Source: Acidobacteriota bacterium
Lineage (GTDB): Bacteria > Acidobacteriota > Terriglobia > Terriglobales > Acidobacteriaceae
Length of the DNA: 64,000 nucleotides
Reading direction: 5' to 3'
NCBI GenBank assembly: GCA_003225555.1
Contig: QIAM01000006.1
Span: 1 to 64,000 of the forward strand
Both the position numbers and the translations under genes were made by a program. Each line of letters begins with the position of its first letter. Position 1 is the first letter of the stretch. Positions 26,430 through 34,914 of the stretch are shown here, piece by piece. The notes under the pieces are model-generated. The model worked only from the letters and a program-made list of their open reading frames with translations, searched no databases and had not been told where the DNA came from.

Positions 26430-28270
26430 ATCGGCCCTCGTATGCATTCGCGTTTATGGCGTCCCTGATATCGGCCTTTTGCGTTTCCCGTGCGGGGCCC
26501 CAGCAAACTTCAGACCGTTACCCGTCAGCGGGAAAAACTCCTCAATCCTTTCCGTCGCAGGGCATGGCAGCCGGCGCGGCCCGTGCGCCCCTAAAGGATG
26601 CCAAAGCCCGCCCCATTACGGCCGGAGGATTCGTGGACGACGCCCCGGTCGTGTTTGTCGATTTCACGAAGCAGGCTGGATTGGACAGATTTCATCACCG
26701 CATGGGCACTCCGGAAAAGACGAAGATCATCGAGGCCAACGGCTCCGGGGTGACTTTACTTGATTACGACAATGACGGCTGGCTTGACATCTACTTGCTG
26801 AATGGGTCTACGGTTGACGCTTTGGCGGGTAAGGAGCCGCCACCACGCGCCATGTTGTTTCATAACAACCGCGACGGTACATTCACGGATGTCACAACCC
26901 AGGCAGGTGTGGCCAACGAGCGCTGGGGTTTCGGCGTGGCAGTTGGTGACTATGACAATGACGGGTGGCCTGATATCCATGTGGCCAACTTCGGCAAGAA
27001 CCGCCTCTATCACAATAACCACGACGGGACGTTTACCGATGTGGCGGAAAAGGCTGGCGTGACCCTTGGGGGGTGGTCCACGGGCCCCACATGGGGAGAC
27101 TATGACCATGATGGCTTGCTCGATTTATTTGTGCCTGGGTACGTCAAGTACGACCTGGATCACCCTCCGGAAGCGGGCAAGGGCAAGATTCCGCGCGGCG
27201 GGTGCCAGTTCCGGGGAGTGAGCGTGTTCTGCGGACCCCTTGGGCTCCCGGGGGAAGCCGACCATCTATTTCATAACAATGGAGACGGTACATTTACCGA
27301 CGTCAGCGTCAAAGCCGGGGTCTCTGATCCTTACGGCTACTACGGCCTGGCTTCTGTCTTTGTCGACGTGGATGATGACGGCTGGCTCGACTTGCTCGTG
27401 GCCAACGATTCCGTGCCCAGCTCCTTGTACCGCAACCGGCACGACGGCACCTTCGAAGATGTGAGCTTCGTTTCCGGGCTGGCGCTCAGCGGAGATGGAC
27501 GTGAACAGGCGTCGATGGGAATTGGGGTGGGAGACTACAATCGGGATGGCAAAGTAGATTTCCTGATCAGCACTTTTTCCGACGACTACAAGACGCTCTT
27601 TCGCAACGACGGTGATGGCAGCTTTACCGACGCCTCGTTTCGGGCCGGCCTAGGCGAGCCGACCATTCCATTCCTCGCCTGGGGGAACGGCTTTCTCGAC
27701 TTCGACAATGACGGACTGCTCGACGTTTTCATCGCCAGCGGACATGTTTATGTGGATGCAGACCGGCGGGACTGGGGTACGACTTGGGCCGAGCGTCCGC
27801 AGTTGTTTCGTAATCTCGATGGCGCCAGGTTTCGTGAGGTTCCTCCCGCCACGGGCAGTGGCTTGGCCGCATTGATCCCAGCGCGTGGCGCGGCTTTCGG
27901 CGATCTCTTTAACGACGGCCACGTCGACGTCGTGATCAACAATATGGACTCCGCTCCGACCTTGTTGCGCAACATCGTGAAGAATGCAAATCACTGGATC
28001 GCGTTGAAGCTGGTCGGTGGTCCCAAGAGTCCAAGAGACGCAATCGGGGCAGTAGTATTGCTCACGGCCGGCGGCGTGCGGCAGCGTGCCGACGTCTACA
28101 GCGGCGCCAGTTACGGTTCAAGCTCTGACCAGCGCATTCATTTCGGGTTAGGATCTTCTACGAAGGTCGATAAAGTCGAGATTCGCTGGCCGAGTGGCAC
28201 GAGGCAGGAGATCACCCTGCCGGCGATTGATCGCATTTTCACCGTGGTCGAAGGCAAAGGGGTGGCGTAG
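26399..28270 (+). CDS. FG-GAP/VCBS repeat protein with C-terminal ASPIC/UnbV domain (CRTAC1 type), copy 2
   Basis: Up to 623 residues. A GTG at 26426 or an ATG at 26456 may be the true start, and the signal peptide (FMASLISAFCVSRAG) favours one of these. FG-GAP units (LLDYDNDGWLDIYLLNG, VGDYDNDGWPDIHVANFG, DVDDDGWLDLLVAND) and a C-terminal UnbV domain (IHFGLGSS, IRWPSGTRQEI) make it a paralogue of the preceding gene. The reading frames overlap by 31 bases, so the two are likely co-transcribed. Secreted or periplasmic; substrate unknown. Confidence 0.9.
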   Translation: MDRRNRTGKVNRPSYAFAFMASLISAFCVSRAGPQQTSDRYPSAGKTPQSFPSQGMAAGAARAPLKDAKARPITAGGFVDDAPVVFVDFTKQAGLDRFHHRMGTPEKTKIIEANGSGVTLLDYDNDGWLDIYLLNGSTVDALAGKEPPPRAMLFHNNRDGTFTDVTTQAGVANERWGFGVAVGDYDNDGWPDIHVANFGKNRLYHNNHDGTFTDVAEKAGVTLGGWSTGPTWGDYDHDGLLDLFVPGYVKYDLDHPPEAGKGKIPRGGCQFRGVSVFCGPLGLPGEADHLFHNNGDGTFTDVSVKAGVSDPYGYYGLASVFVDVDDDGWLDLLVANDSVPSSLYRNRHDGTFEDVSFVSGLALSGDGREQASMGIGVGDYNRDGKVDFLISTFSDDYKTLFRNDGDGSFTDASFRAGLGEPTIPFLAWGNGFLDFDNDGLLDVFIASGHVYVDADRRDWGTTWAERPQLFRNLDGARFREVPPATGSGLAALIPARGAAFGDLFNDGHVDVVINNMDSAPTLLRNIVKNANHWIALKLVGGPKSPRDAIGAVVLLTAGGVRQRADVYSGASYGSSSDQRIHFGLGSSTKVDKVEIRWPSGTRQEITLPAIDRIFTVVEGKGVA

Positions 28271-28406
28271 GCGCGTTTTCATGGTTCCAAAGCACTGTCC
28301 ACGAAGTTTCGCAAGTAGCTGGCCGGCTACTAGTCCCGAAGATTTCTGCGATACGAAATTGCGCCACTTCAGGAATGCTCCGAGCGATATTTCAAACCAA
28401 CGTTGC

Positions 28407-29444
28407 GTGCGAATTCTGACGCTGTTCGTATGCGCTGTCTTAGGAGCCTTGCAACAGACGGCGACAGCGACAGAATCGCAAGCAGCTCCAGGAACGCAAC
28501 CTCGTTTCACACCTGTCGGCGGACCCAACGATTCGCTTTCGCGAGCCAGATCACTCCTGCACGACGGAAAGGTAAACGATGCGGAGCTGGCAGTGCGCGA
28601 TTATCTGAAGGATCATGTCCACTCTTCCGATGCGCATTTTTTGTTGGGGTACGTGCTATTCAGGAAAATACAGGCGGATGCTGGTGGGCAATCCGTGCAT
28701 GGCGTTCCCAGTTCCGGCGACCTCAAATCGCGAGAAGAAAATGCCAGAGCATCCCTGGCGGAATACACGGAAGGCGCCAAATATCACCATCCGAGCGCCT
28801 TCGACTTGAAGATCGTGGCACTGAACTATGTCTTGTTGAAGGACTACCCGGATGCGGATAAATGGCTGACGAAGTCGGTGTACTCGGATCCCAGCGACTC
28901 TGAGGTTTGGTATTACCTGGGGCGCACAAAGTACAACGAGAATCGGTTCGAGGAGGCGATCACTTCCTTCCAGCACTTTCTGAAGCTTGAGCCGAAGAGC
29001 GTCAAAGGAGAAGACAATTTGGGGTTGTCTTATCAAGGCCTCGGAAATACGAGTGACGCGATCGTAGCTTACACAAGCGCGATTGCATGGCAGGACGGCG
29101 CACGGAATCAGGATTCCGGCCCTTTTGTCGATCTTGGGGCGCTGCTGCTCGATCAGAATCAGCCAGCCGAAGCCGTTAAGTACCTAATGCAAGCCGTCGC
29201 AATCTCTCCTGAGGAATTACGGGGGCACGAGCAACTTGGCAAGGCGTACGACCGCATGGGCCAGCTTCCGAAGGCTCAAGTGGAACTGGAGAAGGCCGTT
29301 GAATTATCCCCCCAAAATCCTCGCCTTCACTATGTTCTCGGGCAGGTATATCGCAAGGAAGGATTCAGCGAGAAGGCAAAAATTGAATTTGGTCGGTCAG
29401 AGGAACTCCGACGCGACACCCCATCGGAGGGGCGGAACCAATAG
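28407..29444 (+). CDS. Exported TPR-repeat protein
   Basis: About 345 residues if started at the GTG at 28407, which gives a clean signal peptide (VRILTLFVCAVLGALQQTAT). An open frame extends upstream to an ATG at 28281 and beyond, but that part is Arg/Cys/Pro-rich and unlikely. TPR units cover the rest (SEVWYYLGRTKYNENRFEEA, GHEQLGKAYDRMGQLPKAQ, LHYVLGQVYRKEGFSEKAK). It follows the two UnbV proteins on the same strand, the usual acidobacterial company. Probably a periplasmic scaffold. Confidence 0.75.
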   Translation: MRILTLFVCAVLGALQQTATATESQAAPGTQPRFTPVGGPNDSLSRARSLLHDGKVNDAELAVRDYLKDHVHSSDAHFLLGYVLFRKIQADAGGQSVHGVPSSGDLKSREENARASLAEYTEGAKYHHPSAFDLKIVALNYVLLKDYPDADKWLTKSVYSDPSDSEVWYYLGRTKYNENRFEEAITSFQHFLKLEPKSVKGEDNLGLSYQGLGNTSDAIVAYTSAIAWQDGARNQDSGPFVDLGALLLDQNQPAEAVKYLMQAVAISPEELRGHEQLGKAYDRMGQLPKAQVELEKAVELSPQNPRLHYVLGQVYRKEGFSEKAKIEFGRSEELRRDTPSEGRNQ

Positions 29445-29447
29445 TCA

Positions 29448-29503
29448 TTGCCGCTCAAGCCCCGGCGTCATTCCGTAGCCGAATCGACCAGAGTCAGCGG
29501 CAA
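29448..29503. terminator. Possible bidirectional terminator between converging TPR genes
   Basis: TTGCCGCT (29448-29455) and AGCGGCAA (29496-29503) form an 8-bp inverted repeat with a 40-base loop, lying exactly between converging stops. The loop is long and T-runs are poor, so this is tentative. Confidence 0.3.
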
Positions 29504-29515
29504 ATCTTTCTCGGG

Positions 29516-30721
29516 TTAGTGCTGCTCTTCCTTATTCTGGAGAACTTCTCGTGCTCGCTCCGCCATTCCCGAGCGCGTATTTTCCTCCAGTTTGCTGAAG
29601 ACCTGCATTTCAGCTTGCGCTTTCTGTGTCTGCCCCAACGCCCGATAACCCTGAGCCAAAAAGAAGTGAACGCGCGGATCATCCGGCGTAGCTTGCTCGG
29701 TAGCCTCCAGTTCCTTCACCGCTTCGTCGTTCCGATTGAGCTTCAGCAGCGCTCGCCCCCGATCCACTCGGGCTTGAGTCAGGTTGGGGCAAATCGCGAG
29801 CGCTTTATCAACGGCGGCCAAGCCTTCCTCGAAATTTAGGCGTTGCTCGATCAAAATGTCGCCAATCTGCCCCTGCGCCGCGCAGTTGGCAGGATCGTTC
29901 GCCAGTTCGAGCTGGAATTCCTTGACAGCTGCATCCCACTCTCCAAGAAACCAGTAAGCATTGGCCAGCTTGTAATGGGTGCCGGCCCGCTGCGGCTGCA
30001 TCTCTACCGCCTTCTTGTATTCAGCCACTGCGCCGTCATAGTTCTTCATGCTCTCCATGATTTCACCCGACATCTCATGAACCAACACAGAGTTGGGATC
30101 GATCACATTCATTTTGGAGAGCGCCTGCTCTGAGAGTTGCATGTAGGTCTTCCCGAGCAGATACCAGGCTTCCTGATCCTGCGGCTGGCGGCGGGCGAGT
30201 TCTTGGAGATGTCCGGCCGCGCTTTCCAGTTCCCCGAGCTTGATCAGGTCGTTCGCCAGGAAGAGTTCTGCATTGTTGTCCTTGGGATTGGACCGAAGTG
30301 CAGCCTCGAGCCGCGGGCGAGCCTGCTTGTAGTCCCGCAGTTCGTAGAGTGAAATTCCCAAAAGAGCGGACGCTGACGGCATTTTCGGATCGATCTTCAA
30401 TCCCCTTTCCAGGATCGCGACCGCCCGCCGGTAGTCCTGCCGCTGAAAATAGAGAAGCCCAAGGTTGTTGTAAGCGGCGCCTAACCGTGGTGCAATTTCC
30501 AAAATCGATTCGTATTTCGCGATCGCTTCACCCTGATCGCCGCGACCTTGCGCCTGCTTTGCGTCACTGTACAGACGTTCTACTCGCGGATCGAGTCCAG
30601 CGGACCTTGATTGTGCAGCCATGGGCGGTGGAGCGAAGAGCACACTCCAGAAGCACAGCAGAAGAATCGACGGCACGTGGCTACCGAGGTCTGGGCCGAA
30701 ACTTGAGCTGTACGCGTTCAT
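29516..30721 (-). CDS. Exported TPR-repeat protein
   Basis: About 401 residues from the ATG at 30721, which gives a signal peptide (ILLLCFWSVLFAPPPMAAQ). An ATG at 30808 would add 29 residues without signal character. At least eight TPR units follow (AAYNNLGLLYFQRQDYRRA, AWYLLGKTYMQLSEQAL, THYKLANAYWFLGEWDAA, VHFFLAQGYRALGQTQKA). It is transcribed towards the other TPR gene. Probably periplasmic; partner unknown. Confidence 0.85.
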   Translation of the reverse strand: MNAYSSSFGPDLGSHVPSILLLCFWSVLFAPPPMAAQSRSAGLDPRVERLYSDAKQAQGRGDQGEAIAKYESILEIAPRLGAAYNNLGLLYFQRQDYRRAVAILERGLKIDPKMPSASALLGISLYELRDYKQARPRLEAALRSNPKDNNAELFLANDLIKLGELESAAGHLQELARRQPQDQEAWYLLGKTYMQLSEQALSKMNVIDPNSVLVHEMSGEIMESMKNYDGAVAEYKKAVEMQPQRAGTHYKLANAYWFLGEWDAAVKEFQLELANDPANCAAQGQIGDILIEQRLNFEEGLAAVDKALAICPNLTQARVDRGRALLKLNRNDEAVKELEATEQATPDDPRVHFFLAQGYRALGQTQKAQAEMQVFSKLEENTRSGMAERAREVLQNKEEQH

Positions 30722-30993
30722 TACAAGGAATTGTACATTGGCAATCGCGCGATACTCAGGGGGATCCGGGAGATTCGTGGCGTCTTCCAGGCCCTCGTCC
30801 TTCATCATTCATGAGAATTGTAGACAGCTCGCACGCTCGGCTGTGCCTGGTCTGTTATTCGAGGAAGTCGATTCTCACTCATAGGTTGTCGACCGCTGAC
30901 GCCCGCGTTCATCCGACGCACCTTTCGTAACCTGGAACGTAACCATTCGGCAGTAATGTTATCCGTACGCGCATTCGATATTCCGCTTTACCA

Positions 30994-31176
30994 TCAATCC
31001 GTTGGCGCTATCTCGTGATTATCGGACCTGCTCAAGAACCGTTGCAGTCGAGAGACAAGCTCGTCGAGAATAAATTTCTCGTCCTCGCCCACTCCGCCAA
31101 GCTTCTTGAGTTCTTGAGGGCAGGGCAGTTCAGAAAAGAACGGATTGAATCGTGCAAATCCAGCCTCTAGGTTCAT
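30994..31176 (-). CDS. Small ORF translationally coupled to the HEPN-like gene
   Basis: 60 residues from an ATG that overlaps the TGA of the preceding gene (ATGA). An upstream ATG at 31194 is possible. The sequence is protein-like (RFNPFFSELPCPQELKKLGG, then FILDELVSRLQRFL). I do not recognise it. The coupling suggests it belongs with the MNT/HEPN pair, either as a third component or as the displaced C-terminal part of a once longer HEPN protein. Confidence 0.45.
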   Translation of the reverse strand: MNLEAGFARFNPFFSELPCPQELKKLGGVGEDEKFILDELVSRLQRFLSRSDNHEIAPTD

Positions 31177-31565
31177 GGGCATGGGCAGCGCCACGCATTC
31201 GGGATCAATTCCTGGTCTGACACTGCGCCCGCAACGTCATAAACCGACTTGTTTCTCTTGTTGTCGAAGGTCTTGAATCTTTGAATGACCTTTGAGTCTG
31301 CCTTTATGGTGAGTTCGAGAGATTCGATTGTTTTAACGTGGTGACCCGATTGGGTTACGGTGCGATGACCGGAGGCGCGGAGCGCAGTCGTCGCGACGCA
31401 GAGCGCCGCATTGAAACCGGCGATGAATCGAAGATCGGTCGATACAGCCTCGACTCTAGAATCGGCTAGGCTGCGATCCACAATTCCCAGAAGATCCTTG
31501 ATTTCATTGGGACTGGTGGGTTCTCGCCTTAGCCAACCGTACTCCACCCACTTTTCTAAGCTCAT
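31173..31565 (-). CDS. HEPN-like domain protein, partner of the nucleotidyltransferase
   Basis: 130 residues. The layout is that of small HEPN proteins: an N-terminal helix (SLEKWVEYGWL), a helical bundle (FIAGFNAALCVATTALRASG), and the late conserved segment FDNKRNKSVYDVAG. The canonical RX4-6H ribonuclease motif is not intact as I read it: the arginine is present but Tyr-Asp stands where His is expected. The C-terminus (NAWRCPCP) looks abrupt compared with the usual long last helix. It overlaps the end of the nucleotidyltransferase gene by 62 bases. Together they resemble an MNT-HEPN toxin-antitoxin or regulatory pair. Confidence 0.65.
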   Translation of the reverse strand: MSLEKWVEYGWLRREPTSPNEIKDLLGIVDRSLADSRVEAVSTDLRFIAGFNAALCVATTALRASGHRTVTQSGHHVKTIESLELTIKADSKVIQRFKTFDNKRNKSVYDVAGAVSDQELIPNAWRCPCP

Positions 31566-32142
31566 CCTCGTCTCCTAGCAGAAATGCCTTTTGTCCCTTG
31601 AGCACGGCGCTCAGGAAATGATTCCCGTTCGCAAGTCTCGACTTAAATTCCGCGATGGAGTATACGGTAGGGTTGACGGGGCGGCCGATATTCTTCTCGA
31701 CTGTGGAGAACCGCGAAAGTACCTCGTCAAGTGTCGCCTTCCCAACAACCATTAAATCAACGTCGCTCTGCGCCGTTTCCTCCTCGCGTGCCACGGAACC
31801 ATACACAAATGCCACAACGATTCGCTTGGAGAGAGGCTGCAAGGCTGACCGGAGAACGCTGAAAACGCCAACCGTCTTGTTCACCAGTGATTGCATCTCT
31901 CGAAATATGGGAGCATCTCGGTTGGCCTGGTAGAAGACCTGGCTGCCCAGCGACTTCCGGACAATAAGTCCCACTTTCGAGAGGTTTTCAAGCTCACGCT
32001 GAACCGCGCCCACGCTGGCATCTACTTCGCGTGCGATTTGGCGTGTATAAAAGGATTGATCGGCGCGACCATAGAGTAGGGCCAGGACTGCGCCCCGCGT
32101 CCGACCGAACAGAAGGTCTGCCAGACCGATGTGTGTACTCAT
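31504..32142 (-). CDS. Winged-helix plus minimal nucleotidyltransferase (MNT) protein
   Basis: 212 residues from the ATG at 32142. The frame stays open to an earlier start at 32190. The first ~80 residues form a winged helix (GRADQSFYTRQIAREVD, SVGAVQRELENLSKVGLI). The second part has the nucleotidyltransferase signature VYGSVAREEETAQSDVDLMV, with the GS and DxD elements intact. In MNT-HEPN pairs the MNT protein neutralises the HEPN toxin by nucleotidylation; the fused DNA-binding domain suggests self-regulation. The HEPN-like gene follows with overlap. Confidence 0.82.
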   Translation of the reverse strand: MSTHIGLADLLFGRTRGAVLALLYGRADQSFYTRQIAREVDASVGAVQRELENLSKVGLIVRKSLGSQVFYQANRDAPIFREMQSLVNKTVGVFSVLRSALQPLSKRIVVAFVYGSVAREEETAQSDVDLMVVGKATLDEVLSRFSTVEKNIGRPVNPTVYSIAEFKSRLANGNHFLSAVLKGQKAFLLGDEDELRKVGGVRLAKARTHQSQ

Positions 32143-32277
32143 TCCGAGAACAATTGTACTCAGGATGAGAACATTCTTCAAGGGGCGCACTTTGTGACTC
32201 CCGGGCGATCGGGACCCACCTCAGGTGTTGCTTTGTGTGCCGATGCGGAACGACTTGCTGCGCAGGAGCTGCCGGTA

Positions 32278-32478
32278 CTAGCGTCGGTTGTGGCTGAGCG
32301 CACTTGACGTTTCCGACGTTCCTTGTCGCAAGTTGGCAAACCAGACACCCAACGCGAATCCCAGTGCTAGAGCAGCACTGGCAACGACAGGCAGCCAAAT
32401 CGCCCAGACCTGTACAAAAGCGCCCTGGATCGTTTTGGGCGACCCACCACTGTGTGCGTAATAGGAACTGACCGGGGC
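32278..32478 (-). pseudogene. Remnant of a small membrane protein (copy of the 10.7-kb gene)
   Basis: The open frame between a TAA and a TAG encodes about 66 residues with a good membrane helix (VWAIWLPVVASAALALGF, then ALGVWFANL) and a polar tail, but no ATG, GTG or TTG lies before the helix. It therefore looks 5'-truncated. The QVWAIWLPVVASAA portion and its DNA match the gene at 10373-10807. Confidence 0.5.
32371..32412. repeat. Dispersed 42-bp repeat, copy B (copy A at 10670-10711)
   Basis: Differs from copy A at two positions by eye. It lies inside the remnant membrane-protein frame on the minus strand. Confidence 0.8.
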
Positions 32479-32561
32479 TTACTGCTTGCCAGCAAGTGCC
32501 CGAAAGTTGGGAAAGCCTGAGCGCCTTTTCCAGTCGAGGGCACCACTTCGGTCCTCAGGCC

Positions 32562-33326
32562 TCAGATCCCGATTCGTCTTATTACAGAGGGTAAGGTCGC
32601 TGATTGTCGTCGGGTCTGTTGCGGCATGCGCACGGGATCGATTGCCGGGTCGCTCCGGTGATTTTGGGCCAATGCGTAAAGCACGAGTTCAACTCGCGTG
32701 GAGATTCCCAGTTTCTCGAAAACCTTGAACAGATAGTTCTTGACGGTGTGCTCGCTGAGCTTCAACTGCTCAGAAATCTGGCGGTTCGTCAAGCCGTCGG
32801 CTACCAAGGTGACAACTTCTTCCTCACGTTTTGACAGCAGGCTGCTTCCGTGAGCATCGACTATCCGAAGCGGGCGCGTCGCTACCAGCTCTTCAAGAAT
32901 GTATTCCATGTCGCGAGTGGTAGCCCAAATCTGGCCTCTATGAACGGTATAAACACACTTGGAGAGCTGTTCGCTGGATTCGGCCCGCGAGAGTACGCCA
33001 CGGGCTCCAGAGCGGAAAGCATCAATCACGAGATCGTGTTCGCAGTCTTCCAGCAATAGAATGAAACGCGTGGGAAGGTTCAGGGGCTGGATCGTGCGCA
33101 GAACGGAGTACCCGGCAAAGGAGCTGTCTTGGAGCACGCTGCTTACGAGCGCGACGTCTGGCTGCGTCCTGATGATTTCGTCGGCTATCGTCTTGGAAGT
33201 GAAACAGACCGGGAGAATGGTTTCAAAACGCGGGCTGCGGCTAGTCCTTAGCTGCCCGGCGATCAGTTGAGAGGCCATCCTGGAAGCATCACCAACCAGA
33301 ACTCGAAGTGAAGGGCCGTCGGCCAT
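32562..33326 (-). CDS. LuxR-type regulator with degenerate receiver domain
   Basis: About 254 residues from the ATG at 33326 (an ATG at 33350 is possible). The N-terminal ~130 residues have receiver-domain shape (LRVLVGDASRMASQLIAGQL, RFILLLEDCEHDLVIDAF), but at the phosphorylation site the text reads PDVALVSSVL, with serine where aspartate is expected. The C-terminal NarL/LuxR helix-turn-helix is complete (LSKREEEVVTLVADGLTNRQ, then ISEQLKLSEHTVKNYL). A phosphorylation-independent or ligand-driven regulator is likely. It lies upstream of and divergent from the PilZ and polysaccharide genes, which it might control. Confidence 0.88.
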   Translation of the reverse strand: MADGPSLRVLVGDASRMASQLIAGQLRTSRSPRFETILPVCFTSKTIADEIIRTQPDVALVSSVLQDSSFAGYSVLRTIQPLNLPTRFILLLEDCEHDLVIDAFRSGARGVLSRAESSEQLSKCVYTVHRGQIWATTRDMEYILEELVATRPLRIVDAHGSSLLSKREEEVVTLVADGLTNRQISEQLKLSEHTVKNYLFKVFEKLGISTRVELVLYALAQNHRSDPAIDPVRMPQQTRRQSATLPSVIRRIGI

Positions 33327-33718
33327 GGCGCGATTGTCCGAACGAGGCATCCCAGGGAAGAGCCTGCTGCTTTCTTGTACGTCTATGGGCTATCGGGGGG
33401 AATCGGTATGCGTGTGTAGGTGGTCACTCTCGGTTCACTAAGGTAAGTTGCCGTTCTACATGAACAACCTTAGGGAAGCGGGACGCAAACTGGGAGACGT
33501 TCGTCTCCCCCCCAACAGAGTCGAGATTCTCCGCAGCCTAGAGTCGCAAAGCGGCCTGTTTTGCCAGCGTGGGTTGGCTGGCTGCACCAAACAAAGGTTT
33601 GCCCAGTTTCACACTTTCCGTCATAGCCAGCCGATGTGGCTTTGCCATCATAGGAATCGCCTGCGGTGGAAAGAGCCGCGAGCTCCATTTTGTCGAATTC
33701 GCGTGCGGCAGGTGTTCT
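33327..33718. promoter_or_regulatory. Divergent leader region rich in inverted repeats
   Basis: 392 bases between the LuxR gene and the PilZ gene. GGCTGGCT (33576-33583) and AGCCAGCC (33625-33632) form a perfect 8-bp inverted repeat. Inside it, CAAAC-AAAG-GTTTG (33588-33601) forms a tight hairpin. Upstream, CGCAAAGCGGCC and, on the minus strand, GATGGCAAAGCCAC and GACGGAAAG recall elements of cyclic-di-GMP (GEMM) riboswitches, but I could not complete that fold. Probably a structured RNA leader for one of the flanking genes. Confidence 0.35.
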
Positions 33719-34072
33719 GTGGAGCTGAGAAAGACGACGCGCTACCCACTAGACCTCCGGGTGACGTTTCGGTGGACCAATGAAGGCCAAGACTATTTCG
33801 GAACCGGCGCAACCCGTGACATCGGAGCTGCCGGAATGTTTGTCTTCAGTGAGGATTGCCCGCCCTGTGACGCCCGACTTAGTTGCGAGGTCACGGCGCC
33901 GCGTTCACGGAGCGCGGGCTCTTTACAGATCAACGCTTCAGGGCGGGTTGTGCGCGTCGAGGGTAGCCACGGTACAAGACGAGGATTTGCCGTGTGTGGC
34001 GACGTACAGCTGTTTTCCGAGGATGCCGTATCCGGTTGGATGGAGCGATCTGACCCAGTCGACGAAGTCTGA
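33719..34072 (+). CDS. PilZ-domain protein (cyclic-di-GMP binding)
   Basis: About 117 residues from the GTG at 33719, giving the typical N-terminus VELRKTTRYPLDL. The frame is open further upstream. The PilZ fold is supported by the RKTTR motif and the later DIGAAGMF element (the D/N-x-S/A-x-x-G position), followed by beta strands (GRVVRVEGSH, RRGFAVCG). Such single-domain proteins bind cyclic-di-GMP and adjust motility or polysaccharide production. Its position just before the polysaccharide locus fits that role. Confidence 0.72.
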   Translation: MELRKTTRYPLDLRVTFRWTNEGQDYFGTGATRDIGAAGMFVFSEDCPPCDARLSCEVTAPRSRSAGSLQINASGRVVRVEGSHGTRRGFAVCGDVQLFSEDAVSGWMERSDPVDEV

Positions 34073-34133
34073 GGCGCGGAACTAGGAACTAGCTGTAACA
34101 CATTTGTTTATATTCACTTACAAGGACACCGTG

Positions 34134-34697
34134 ATGTCGTTGACGCAGGCGAAGCCTTGCCCGATTCCCAATATAGAGCTTTCAGCAGTCAATCTTGGTG
34201 CTGAGCCGCCGCGCTGGTATGCGGCGTACACGCTGCCTCGCCACGAGAAAGTGGTGGCGGAACAACTCGGTCTTAGGCAGGTGGAGACCTACGTGCCTCT
34301 TTACCTTAGCGCACGGCGCTGGGCGGAGCGTCGCGCTCTGGTGCAACTGCCCCTCTTTCCCGGCTACGTGTTCGTTCGCATCTCGGTGGGCGAGCGGATC
34401 CGAGTACTGAACCATCCCGGTGTGCTTCGTTTGGTTACGTTTAACGGAAGACCCGCACCCTTGCCGGACCACGAAATCGAGCAGTTGCGGGCTGCGCTGG
34501 AATTGGCGAAGGCCGAACCCTTTCCGTTCCTTATACCTGGCAAACGCGTCCGCGTCAGATCGGGTGCGCTAGGTGGACTTGAGGGAACAATCCTGCGGCG
34601 GAAGGGCCGAATGCGGCTGGTGGTTAGCGTCGAAGCCATTCAGCGGTCAATTGTTTTCGATCTGGATGCTACCGATCTGGAATCTATCACTAATTAA
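34134..34697 (+). CDS. NusG-like transcription antiterminator (UpxY/RfaH type)
   Basis: 187 residues from the ATG at 34134, preceded by AAGGA. The NusG N-terminal domain (PRWYAAYTLPRHEKVVAEQL, PLFPGYVFVRI) is followed by a C-terminal KOW domain (PGKRVRVRSGALGGLEGTIL). Specialised NusG paralogues at the head of long polysaccharide operons bind RNA polymerase and keep it going through the operon. The downstream plus-strand genes run for more than 25 kb, consistent with this. The 217 bases after the gene (34698-34914) may contain its recognition site, but I could not identify one. Confidence 0.9.
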   Translation: MSLTQAKPCPIPNIELSAVNLGAEPPRWYAAYTLPRHEKVVAEQLGLRQVETYVPLYLSARRWAERRALVQLPLFPGYVFVRISVGERIRVLNHPGVLRLVTFNGRPAPLPDHEIEQLRAALELAKAEPFPFLIPGKRVRVRSGALGGLEGTILRRKGRMRLVVSVEAIQRSIVFDLDATDLESITN

Positions 34698-34914
34698 GCA
34701 ACTGGTCGCCAACTCGACACGACTCCTACCAGCTTCCGACCAGATAGCCAAGAGGTCGGAGCGAGATCGTTGTACCGGAATGTGAGCAACATTAGCATCG
34801 GCGGTCAAGAGTCTCGTTGCAAACCGTCTCCTGAAGACGAGCATGCCTTGCTGAATCAAGGCCCTACGAAAAGCCAGAAGTCCCTTGCACATCTCTCAAT
34901 TAAACGGAGCCCTT

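Noticed and set aside
31173-32142. Restriction-modification or phage gene group
   Set aside because: The winged helix plus GS...DxD signature and small helical partner fit MNT/HEPN; no methyltransferase, nuclease or phage gene is nearby.
33448-33783. 111-residue plus-strand frame before the PilZ gene
   Set aside because: Arg/Pro/Cys-rich with no domain; lies in the inverted-repeat leader and overlaps the PilZ start.
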